The position numbers and the translations under genes are program-made. From NCBI GenBank assembly GCA_903911145.1, contig CAIWCD010000039.1, positions 124,001-188,000 of the forward strand: a stretch of DNA of 64,000 nucleotides. The letters run 5' to 3'. The stretch is from an uncultured delta proteobacterium. GTDB taxonomy: Bacteria; Myxococcota; Myxococcia; Myxococcales; 40CM-4-68-19. Below the pieces are notes generated by a model that saw nothing but the letters and a program-made list of their open reading frames with translations, did not search any database and was not told the origin of the DNA. This document shows, in pieces, positions 37,765-48,400 of the stretch. The number at the start of each line of letters is the position of its first letter. The stretch's first letter is position 1.

Positions 37765-37977
37765 GTGCGTGCGCTGATCCTCGCCGCTCTCTGCGCGACC
37801 GCGATCTGCGGCGTGAAGAGTGCGCCGCGGCCTCCGGAGCACGCGGCACTCGCGCCACCGGCATCATCCGCTGCGCGCGCGACTGCACCGCTGTCGGTCG
37901 ATCTGTTGAACACCAACGATTCGTCCGAATCGATCTGGCCCGCTCTGGACGCGGGTTGCAGCGACGGCGGGCCGTGA
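37765..37977 (+). CDS. lptM: LptM/YifL-like small lipoprotein upstream of lysA
   Basis: A 70-residue protein starting at GTG 37765. It has a short hydrophobic signal and then ICGVKSAPRPPE. This corresponds to the Cys-Gly-x-Lys-Gly-Pro-Leu-x-x-Pro box just after the lipidated Cys of LptM (YifL), the small lipoprotein that stabilises the LptD-LptE LPS translocon. The lipobox itself (TAIC) is weak and Gly-Pro-Leu is replaced by Ser-Ala-Pro. Position supports the call: in many Proteobacteria the LptM gene lies directly before lysA or dapF, and here lysA starts 28 bases downstream. Confidence 0.5.
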   Translation: MRALILAALCATAICGVKSAPRPPEHAALAPPASSAARATAPLSVDLLNTNDSSESIWPALDAGCSDGGP

Positions 37978-38005
37978 CGCCCCCCTCGGATTCGCGAGGC
38001 ATTCG

Positions 38006-39307
38006 ATGAACCACTTCGCGTACAAGGACGGCGAACTCTGGTGCGAAGAGGTGCCCCTCTCGCGCATCGCAACCCGCGTCGGCACGCCCGCGTATGTCTA
38101 TTCGGCCGCGACGCTGCGCCGCCACGCGCGCGTGTTTCGCGATGCGATCTCTCCCGTTGGCGCGAGCGACTCCACGCGCGCTCCGCTCTGCTGCTACGCG
38201 GTGAAGGCCTCGGGAAATCTCGCGGTGCTTTCGCTCCTGCGCCGCGAAGGATACGGCTTCGACATCGTCTCCGGCGGCGAGCTGCTGCGTGCGCTGCGCG
38301 CGGGCGCGAAGGCAAACACGATCGTCTTTTCCGGCGTCGGCAAGCGCGACGACGAACTGCGCGCGGCACTCTCCGCGGGGATTCTCCAGTTCAACTGCGA
38401 GAGCGAAGAGGAGCTTGTGCAGCTCTCCCGAGTCGCGCAGTCGATGCGCAAGACCGCGCCAGTGGCGGTCCGCGTGAACCCGGACGTCAACGCGAAGACC
38501 CATCCGTACATCGCCACCGCACTCTCGACGAGCAAGTTCGGGATTCCCGCCGCCCGCGCCCGCGAAGCATATCGTTTGAGTGCAAACCTTCCTGGCCTGC
38601 GCGCGGTCGGGCTCGCTTGCCACATCGGATCGCAGATCGGCGAGCTGCGGCCGTTCGTCGAAGCGGCGACCAAGATGCGCGCGCTGCTGCTCGACCTTCG
38701 CGCCGATGGACACCAGCTCATCAATCTCGATCTCGGCGGCGGCTTGGGTGTTTCCTATGGCGAGGGAACGACGCCGGTGTCGCCGGAGAAGTACGGCCGC
38801 GCGCTCGCTCGCGTGCTTCGCGGACTCGATGTGCGGCTGCTCGTCGAGCCCGGTCGATTGATCGTCGCGAACGCGGCGGTGCTCCTGTCGAGCGTGATCC
38901 TGACCAAGCTGGGCGCGGGTTCGCGCCGATTCGTCGTGATCGATGCGGGCATGAATGATCTGGTCCGGCCGGCGCTCTACGGCGCGCACCACGAGATCGA
39001 GAAGGTTTCGCTGCGCGACGGCGCCGCCACGAAACCGCAGCACGAAAAGCGGCCGGCGCGTGTGCGCGTCGACGTCGTCGGGCCTGTCTGCGAGAGCGCC
39101 GATCTCTTCGCCCAGCAGCGCCTGCTGCCGCCGCTTGCATCGGGCGATCTCGTCGCGATTCGCTCGGCGGGTGCGTATGGGATGTCGATGGCGAGCAACT
39201 ACAACGCGCGTCCGCGGCCGGCCGAGGTGCTGATCGATGGAGCGCGGGTGCGCGTGGTGAGAGAGCGGGAATCGCTCGAAGATCTGCTGCGTGGCGAGAC
39301 GACGTAG
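38006..39307 (+). CDS. lysA: Diaminopimelate decarboxylase
   Basis: The 433-residue PLP enzyme makes lysine from meso-diaminopimelate, the final step. The alanine-racemase-like barrel has the PLP Lys67 in CCYAVKASGN. GYGFDIVSGGELLRALRAG, HIGSQIGELRPF and LDLGGGLGVSYGE are present, as is the glycine-rich phosphate loop. In the C-terminal domain the active-site Cys region (GPVCESADLF) and RSAGAYGMSMASNYN complete the match. The other lysine genes are 13 kb away at 52714-59345. Confidence 0.95.
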   Translation: MNHFAYKDGELWCEEVPLSRIATRVGTPAYVYSAATLRRHARVFRDAISPVGASDSTRAPLCCYAVKASGNLAVLSLLRREGYGFDIVSGGELLRALRAGAKANTIVFSGVGKRDDELRAALSAGILQFNCESEEELVQLSRVAQSMRKTAPVAVRVNPDVNAKTHPYIATALSTSKFGIPAARAREAYRLSANLPGLRAVGLACHIGSQIGELRPFVEAATKMRALLLDLRADGHQLINLDLGGGLGVSYGEGTTPVSPEKYGRALARVLRGLDVRLLVEPGRLIVANAAVLLSSVILTKLGAGSRRFVVIDAGMNDLVRPALYGAHHEIEKVSLRDGAATKPQHEKRPARVRVDVVGPVCESADLFAQQRLLPPLASGDLVAIRSAGAYGMSMASNYNARPRPAEVLIDGARVRVVRERESLEDLLRGETT

Positions 39308-39445
39308 CCGCACGGCACCTCGCTTGCTCCGCCGCCCGCCCGCGCGCTGCGCCCTCCTTAAAATGCAGGCGCGCAATTTGACTCGTCGCTCTTTGCAGGC
39401 AACGCTCGCCCTTGTGCTGGGGGGATTTCAAAGGGAGCAGCTCCC

Positions 39446-42400
39446 GTGATGCAATTGCGTGTCCTGTTGACGATCGCTCTTCTGCTTTCATCCTGCTCGT
39501 CGACCCGGAAGATCAGCTCCCCATCACCCGATCCGGTGAAGTCGACGCTGACGAGCGACCGGACGAGCGATCTGCTCGCCAACGGAACCGACAACGCGAT
39601 CATTACGCTGTCGCTGGTGAATGCGCAGGGGCAGGCATTAAGTGGTGTGCATGTCGCGATTACGGCGACAGGAGATGGCGCGCAGGTGACGACCGCGCCC
39701 GTGACCGACGCCAATGGCAAGTCGATCGTTCGATTAAGCTCTTCTGCCGCAGGGGTTAAGTTAATCGTCGCCAGGGTGATCGGCGGCTCGACAATAACGC
39801 ATACGCTGTCGATTGAATTCGTCTCCGGCCCCGGGGCAAAGCTCGCGTTTATCGTCCCGCCCTCGACGGCGCAGGCGGGCACGGCAATCGCTCCGCCCGT
39901 GCAGGTCGCAATTGAAGATTCGTTCGGCAATATCGTTCCGACCGATGCGGGGCAGCAGATTTCGATCGCGCTGGGTCAAGATGGGGGAACGGGGACACTA
40001 ACGGGGGCATTAACTGCGCCGGCGGGAGTGGACGGGACGGCGCGATTCGATCAGCTCAGCATTCTTCAGGCAGGCCAGGGTTATCAGTTGAGTGCGACTG
40101 CCAATGGGCTCGCCTCAGCAATCAGCGCGCCATTTGATGTCACCATTGGACCGCCGGCGGGATTAACATTTTCAACCCAGCCGAGCGGAGTGGTGATGAA
40201 CGCGCCGATCGCGCCGGCGATTGCGGTGCAATTAAAGGACGCCGTCGGAAATCTCGATACCTCCGCGACGGCGATGGTGTCTCTCGCACTGGCGTCGGGT
40301 TGCGGCAATGCGAGCGGGCCTGCGCATCTGTCGGGGACGCTCTCTGTGGCAGCCGTCGCGGGTGTGGCGTCGTTCAACGATATCTCTCTGGATCGCGCGG
40401 CGAGCGGCTGCTCGCTGGTCGCCACCGCACAGGGATATGCCGGCACCTTCAGCGCGCCGTTCGATATCAACCCGGGTGCAGCCTGCGCCGCCACTTCGAC
40501 GTTGAGCGCCGCGCCGGTTGTGCAGAAGGCCGATGGCATTGCCGAGATCCAGCTTCAAGTTGCTGTCCGCGACTGCGCGGGAGATCCCGTCAGCGGCGAG
40601 CCCGTGAGCGTGACCGCGACCGGGCCAGGAAATCATCTCGGCAATGCCGGAGGGATGACCAATGCGGGTGGGAACTATGCAGCGACGCTGACCTCGACGA
40701 GCGCGGGAGATAAGACCGTTACCGCGATCATAGGGGTCGGAGACGCGGCCGTTGTGTTGACGGCCGTCGTGACGCTGACGCCGGGTGTGCCGAGCGCGAG
40801 CACTTCGACCCTCGACGTCACGCCAGAAGTTGTCGCGGATGGACTGGCCGTTGCGACGGTGACGCTGACGACGCGCGACCTGACGGGAAATATCTTTCCC
40901 GGAGCGGGAGTGACCATCAACGTGTCTGGAAACGAGAACGTGTTCAACCAGGGCGTTGATGGCGGAAGCGGGTCGAGCGGAACAACGGATAGCAACGGGC
41001 AGTTCAGCGCGCAGTTCAGCTCTGTGCGCGCCGAAACAAAGATCATCACCGTGACACTGGGCGAGGGACCCGCGCGGGTCAGCATGAGCGCGGTGGTGAC
41101 GTTCATGCCCGGAGTCCCGAGTGCGAGCACCTCGTTGTTATCTGCCAACCCGAATACGCTCCTCGATGACGGCCTGGCCGCGACGACGCTGCAGTTGCTG
41201 GTGACGGACGCCAACGGAAATGCTGTCGCGGGGGCTCCCGTGGTGTTCAGCGCGAGCGGGGGCGGCAATACATTTTCCAGCAGCGGCGGACGGACAAATG
41301 CGAGCGGCGCGCTGGTGACGACGCTGACATCGACGCAGGCGCAGACGGAGACGATTGAAGCGACGATCGGGCAGAGCGCGCCAGTGGTTGTGTCGACACC
41401 GGTCACATTTCTTCCTCCCGCGGTGGTGCAGGAGTTCGAGACGATCCGCGCGAGCCAATCGACGCTGGTTGCAGATGGGATCGCGACGACAACCTTGACC
41501 GTCTCGATCCAGGACATCAATGGCAACGGTGCGGTTGGATATCCCGTCGTGCTGTCCGCGAGCGGGAGCGGCAATACGTTTAATCAGGGGCTGAATCACG
41601 GCAGCACCTTGACCGGCACGACCGATAGCAACGGTCGTTATGTTGCGACGCTCTCTTCGACGCACGCGGGCACCGAGGTGGTCACGGCAACCTCCGGAGC
41701 ATTAACCGCTTCGACCGCAATCACGATGACCGCAGGCGCAGCGAGTGCGGCGCAGTCATCGCTGAACACGAGCCCGGCGACTGTTGCGCTGGGCGGAAGC
41801 GTGTCTCTGCTTGTGCTGCTGGCCGACGCCAATGGGAATCCATTAAGCGGGCAATCATTCACGCTGAGCGCCAGTGGCGCAGGCAACAGCTTCAGCGCAA
41901 GCGGCGCGACCAGCGGAACCACGCTCAGCGCAATCACCGGCAGCAATGGGATTGCGCTCGCCCAACTGGTCTCCACAATCGGCCAGACCGAGAATGTCCT
42001 GCTGACCGTGGCGGGCGCGTCCCAACCGCTGCTGTCCGCGCCAGTGACGTTCGTGAGCGCGCCGATCGTGTTGAATCTCGCTCTGTCTGCCTCGAGTTCG
42101 CTGGTTGTTGCCGATGGCACGACGAAGACGACGTTGACCGCGACCGTGCGGGATCAGAATGGCAACGCGGTTTCGAATCAGACCGTGGCGTTCAGTGTTG
42201 GCGGCAGCGGGAATACCATCGCGCATGGGAGCACCAGCCAGAGCAGCGGAACGCTGCTGGCCGCGACCAGCGCAGCCGGCACGGCCGTGTTCACCTGGAG
42301 TTCGACACGCGCAGAGGCCAAGGTGGCGACCGCGCAACTCGTGACGTCGAGCGGGACGCTGAGCGCGTCGCAGGCCGTGACGTTTAATGCCGGTGCTCCG

Positions 42401-45400
42401 AGCGCGGCAAAGTCTGTGCTCGTGGCGACGCCGGGTGTGCTCGTGGCCGATGGCGTGGCGACAACGACGCTGCTGGTGATTGCGCACGATATCAATGGCA
42501 ATCCGATTCCAGGATTGGCGATCAGCTTCGGCGCGACTGGCAGCGGAAATCAGCTGGCGAATGCCACCGGGCAGACCGACGCGAGCGGCAGCGCGACGGC
42601 GACGCTGTCGTCGAGTTATGCGGAGGCAAAGACCATGACCGTGACGCTCGGCAACGGCAATGGTGCGCCGCAATTAACCACCAGCGTAACGTTTACGAGC
42701 AGCACGCCGACACTGACGCTGCGTTTAGGCGCGAGCCAATCGTCGGTGGTCGCGGACGGTGCATCAAGCACGACACTGACTGCGGTGATTCAGGATGCAA
42801 ACGGCCACGCCGTGGCAGGTGTGCCGGTGACGCTCTCGGCGAGTGGGAGCGGGCATGTCTTTACAAGTTCTGCGGCGAGCGGGGCAACGGCAACGGGGAA
42901 TACCGATAGCAATGGGCAATACGTTGCGACGCTCACTTCGACAAAGGCCGGTCTGGCGATGATCACCGCGGCGACGAGCTCCCTCGTGGCCTCGACGACG
43001 GTAACGTTCAATCCGGGGGCGGCAAGTGCGCTTCAATCGACCTTGAGTGCAACGCCCTCGAGCGTGGCGACGGGTGCAAGCGTTGCCTTGTTGGTGTTGC
43101 TCGCGGACGCGAATGGAAATCCAATTGCTGGTCAATCCTTCAGGCTATCCGGGAGCGGAAGCGGGAATACGTTCAGCGCCAGCGGCGCGACGAGCGGGAG
43201 CACGCTCTCGCTCACGACAGGCAGCGGCGGCCTCGCGCAGGCACAACTCTCTTCGAGCGTCGGGCAGAGCGAGAATGTCCTGTTGACATTAACCGGCGCC
43301 GGAAGCGCGCTGCTCACTGCTCCGGTAACGTTTGTCTCTCCTCCTGTCGTGCTCAATCTCGCGCTCGCGGCCTCCTCGTCGCAGCTCATCGCCGACGGTA
43401 CGACGACCACATCGTTGACCGCGACGGTGCAGGATCAGAACGGGAACGCGATCTCGAATCAGACGGTGTCGCTGGCCGTCAGCGGCAGCGCGAATCAACT
43501 CGCGCACGGCGTTGCATCGAGCAATACGGGAACGCTCTCGGCCGCGACAGACGTGACAGGGACGTGCGTCTTTACCTGGAGCTCGACGCGTGCAGAGGCC
43601 AAGGTCGCGACGGCACAACTGGTGACGGCGGGCGGGACGCTGACGGCAACGCAGGCGATCACGTTTAATGCCGGAGCCGCGAGTGCGGCGAAGTCGCTGC
43701 TGGTCGCCGCGCCGGGCCTTGTCGTCGCGGACGGGAGCGCCACCACGACGCTGACGGTGATTGCGCACGACGCGAATGGAAATCCAATCAACGGTCTGCC
43801 GATCGGCTTTGGCGCGACGGGAAGCGGAGATACGCTCACGGGCGCGACTGGCACCACCGATGCCAGCGGCAGCGCATCCGCGACGCTTTCGTCGACGCAT
43901 GCAGAGAGCAAGACGATTACGGCGACGCTCGGAAGTGGGAGTGGCGCTGCGCAGTTGACGACGACCGTGCTGTTTACCAATCCCGCGGCGGCGACGACGA
44001 TTCAACTGGCGGCGAGCGTGACGTCGCTGGTGGCCGATGCGGTAACGATGACCACGCTGACGGTCTCCGTGCGCGACGCCAATGGAAACGCCGTGAGCGG
44101 GCAGGCGGTATCGCTGGGTGCAACCGGCAGCGCCAATACGTTCGCGTCGAGCAGCAGCGGCGCCGTTGTTACGCACAATGGAGCGAATGTCAGCGGAACG
44201 ACAGACGCAAGCGGGAGCTTCGTTGCAACGCTCGCGTCGAGCAAAGCGGAGACGAAGATCGTGACGGCGACGGCGGCCAGCGCGAGCGCATCCACGGCCG
44301 TTACGCTGACTCCGGGAGCGGCGAGCGCGAATAACTCGTTTATCGTCGCCAGTCCGGAGACGGTGACGGCCGATGGGCATGCGACAACGAACTTGCGGAT
44401 ATTCGCCAACGACGCCTACGCGAACGCAATCCCTGGAGAGCCAGTCTCGTTGACCGTATTCAATGACGTGGGCGCGAATATTGGAAACACGTTAAGCGCG
44501 ACGCACGGGAGCACGACCGCCAGCGGGCTCTACAGCGCGACGCTCGCCTCGACCATTGCCGAGACGAAGCACGTTACGGCCACGCTGGGTGCGGGCGGGA
44601 ATGCCATCCAGGTGGTCACCAGCGTTTCGTTCATCACCGGTGCGCCCGTGCTCTCGGCCCAGATTGTCGCGAGCCCGTCGAGCGTCGTCGCTGATGGCAG
44701 CGCGGTGGCTTCCATGGTGGTGACGATCCAGGACGCCAACGGAAATGTCGTCAGCGGCCAGTCCGTCGTGCTGACGTCGTCGGGCACTGCGAATAGCTTC
44801 AAGCGCGGCGCGGGCAACGGAACTGTCGCGGGCGATGCGCAGAGCGTGAGCGGGACAACCGATACCAATGGGCAGTTCAAGGCTGCATTGGCCTCGACGA
44901 AAGCCGAGTCGAAGTTAATCAATGCGGCCATTGGAACGGTGAATGCGTCGACGTCGGTGCAGTTCATTGCCGGCCCGGCCGATTCGCACCACTCTTCGTT
45001 GATTGCAACGCCGGCGAGCGTCGCGGTAGGCGGCAGCGCGGTGGTGCTGCTGATTCTGAATGATTCGAACAACAATCCCATCAGCGGCCAGTCGGTCACG
45101 CTCGCCGCCGATGGCGCGGGCAATGCCTTCACGCCCACCACGAATGGTGGAACGAATGCGACAGGCGCGACGAATGCGGGCGGCATCTTCATTGCCAGCC
45201 TGTCGTCGAGCCAGGTGCAGAGCGAGACGGTATCCGCGACGCTGGCCGGGGCGGGCTCCGCGCTGGTTTCGACAGGGATACAGTTCGCGCCAATCGCCAG
45301 TTCGCGCCTGGTGACGATCTCCGCAACTCCGTCTGAGATTGTCGCCGATGGAAACTCGAGCGCCTCTATCATCGTGACAGTCACGGATATCGCCGGTAAC

Positions 45401-48400
45401 CCGCTCGGGAAGAAGACGGTCTATCTGGCCGTCTCGGGCAGCAATGACCTGTTGACTGGGGGCTCCAGCAATACCAGCAGCGTCGGGACAGACGAGAACG
45501 GCCAGGCGACCTTTACGCTCGCGTCGACCACCGCTGAGGCGAAGGTGATTACCGCGACGGTCGATATGACGAGCGTCAACACGGTCGTGACGTTTATCGC
45601 CGGGCCGCCGGATCCGGGGAATTCCAGTCTGGAGGTGAGGCCACTGGACGGGAATATTGATCCCGCGGATGGGGGACCGGTTGCGGATGGCACACAGTCC
45701 TATTTGCTGGCCGTACAGCTCGCGGATTCCAACGGGAACATGGTCAAGAATCAGTTCGTGTTCATCTCCGGTGCTTTCGGGACGGAGTCCTATGCACCGA
45801 ATGTCGATGGACATATCGGGACGTTTGGAGCGACCGACGCAAATGGCCAACTGCGGGCGACAACGGGGAGCACGACGGCGGGTGAGGATACCTATACCGC
45901 TACGGCTGGGTCGCTGACGCTGACGGCGACTGCTCTTTATGTAGCTGGCCCGCCAGATCCGACAGGTTCGACGCTGGTCTGGCTCAACCCCACGAATTAC
46001 TCGGACGTCTGGGAAACCAATTACGCGGGGGTTATCGCCGATAATGTGACCGAGGCCCGCATGCGATTTGTGATTGCGGACCAGTTTGGAAACCCTGCCG
46101 GCCAATGGAACGTCCGATATTCGGTTGAAGACGACGCGGGAGTCGTTGCTGACATCATCACACCGCCGGAGGATAAAACCAGCGCAGACGGAATTAGCGA
46201 ATTCACGGTGATGTCGGCCGTCGCAGAGGTTAAGTCCGTTGTTGCCCAGGTCGATGGACCCTCCGGGCCATTCACGGTCAGGACGGCCGTTACCTTTGTG
46301 CCTGGGCCGATCGGCGATTTCTCGGCTGGGTTCAGCACGAATCCGGCCGCAGCGGGGACGCTCGTTGTGGCGCGGCTCTACGCGTATGACCAGAATGGAA
46401 ACATCGAGACGCCGGTGGCGCGAGTCGGTGGCGGTTATATCTATGGGTATTCCATCAAGGCCACAGACGGATCACGCGAGGGACAACCGGATGCGAACGG
46501 GCTCTTGTCGTGGAATATCTCGAAGCCCGCTGGAAGCTATGACTACACGTTCAGCATTAACGATGAGGTGCACAGCGTCACTGTGGTGAGCTCGGATCAG
46601 AAGCTGGTGTTTGACGATCCGCCGGCTGGTCTTGCCTATTGGCCCAATTCGGTGTCCTGCGAGAAAGGCATCAGTTGTGCTTTTGCTGCACCGGCGTGTA
46701 TGGGCAGCGACCTTCACTTTTCCATCAATCCCGCTTTGCCGGCAGGGCTTCTGCTGGATCCGAACAACGGCGCGTTGAGTGGCATTGCGACGGGCGGGGC
46801 CTCGGTTGGGGATTATACGGTGACGGCAAGCAATGCCGCCGGCAGCACGGATACCAAGCTTGGCGTGACTGTAACGATGTCGCTGGTAACCAATGGCGAC
46901 CGGGATGTTCTCGCTGCCGGTTCGGACCACGCGTGTGTCGTTGCAAACGGCGGTGCCTGGTGTTGGGGCAGTAACGCGTACGGCGCGCTCGGGAACAATA
47001 CAACCGTGTCGAGTTCTGTCCCGGTTCAGGTGACGGGCTTGACGAGCGGAGTCCAAAGTGTCGCGGCGGGGCTCTTCCATTCGTGTGCGTTGGTGAATGG
47101 TGGGGTTCGCTGCTGGGGCGATAATAGCTTCGCCGGCCAATTGGGAAATAACACGACGATTAGCTCGGGAACGCCGGTGTCGGTGGTTGGCCTGACCGCT
47201 GGCGTGAAGGCAATCACAGCGACGCAGTTCGCGACCTGTGCGCTGGCGAATGGCGGAGTCTGGTGCTGGGGAATGAACCTGCGTGGCCATCTGGGAAACA
47301 ACACCACGGTTGATAGTCCGGTGCCTGTCCAGGTGACAGGTCTCGCGAGCGGAGTCGATTCCATTTCAACGTCGAATGCGCATGCCTGCGCGATCGCCAG
47401 TGGAAACGTCTGGTGTTGGGGAACCAATGGATGGGGAGAGCTCGGGAACAACGCGACGACCGACAGTCTTGTGCCGGTCAGGGTGCAGGGCCTGTCCGGA
47501 CCGGCAACGGAAATCGCAACTGGCTCATATCATTCCTGCGCAGTGACAAACGGGACGGTTCAATGCTGGGGATACAATGGCGACGGCGAATTGGGGAACA
47601 ACACGACCGGCGGGGGCAGCATTGCGCCAGTGACTGTCGCGGGTTTGACCAGCGGTGTGCGCGGTATCTCTGCCGGATGGGCGCATACCTGCGCGATGGT
47701 AAATGGCGCGGCGCGCTGCTGGGGGCTGAATACCAACGGACAGCTTGGGAACAACTACACGCTGCCCAATAGCCCGGCCGCGATATCAGTCACGGGCCTT
47801 CCGTCCGGCGTCCAGGCGTTGACGCTTGGGGACGCCTTCAGCTGCGCGCTGGAGAATGGCGCCGTGAAATGTTGGGGCGGCAATGCACGCGGTCAACTGG
47901 GCAATGGCACCACACAGGACAGCGCGGCGCCGGTGCAGGTTTCGCAGTTGGTTCATGGAATCCAATCGATCGCGGCCGGCTCGTATACGACCTGCGCGGT
48001 CGTCAACGGGGGCGCCCAATGCTGGGGATATGGAAACTATGGCGAGCTTGGGAACGGGCTTTCGGCGACGACTTATGTGCCACAACAGGTTTCTGGATTA
48101 ACCAGCGGCGTCGAGCAACTTTCGGTTGACGCGGACCATGGCTGCGCGGTGGTAAACGGAGCCGCGCTTTGCTGGGGGATTGGTGGGTATGGCGAACTGG
48201 GAGACGGTAACAATACAACCAGCCTGGTCCCTGTTCAGGTGCGCGGGATGATCTCTGGCGTGCAGAGTGTCGCCGCTGGGTACGGACACAGCTGCGCGGT
48301 GGCCTCCGGTCACGTGTGGTGCTGGGGCCACAACAATTACGGGCAGCTCGGAATTGGCTCAACAGTGGATAGCGTCATCCCGGCCGAGGTCGGCGGGCTG

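Noticed and set aside
37637-39376. A 579-residue minus-strand reading frame over lysA
   Set aside because: Antisense shadow; lysA motifs and the upstream small gene are on the plus strand.
39500-46300. Repeated units as a CRISPR array
   Set aside because: Repeats are about 300 bases, translated in frame, and encode Ig-like domains; there are no short repeats with unique spacers and no cas genes.
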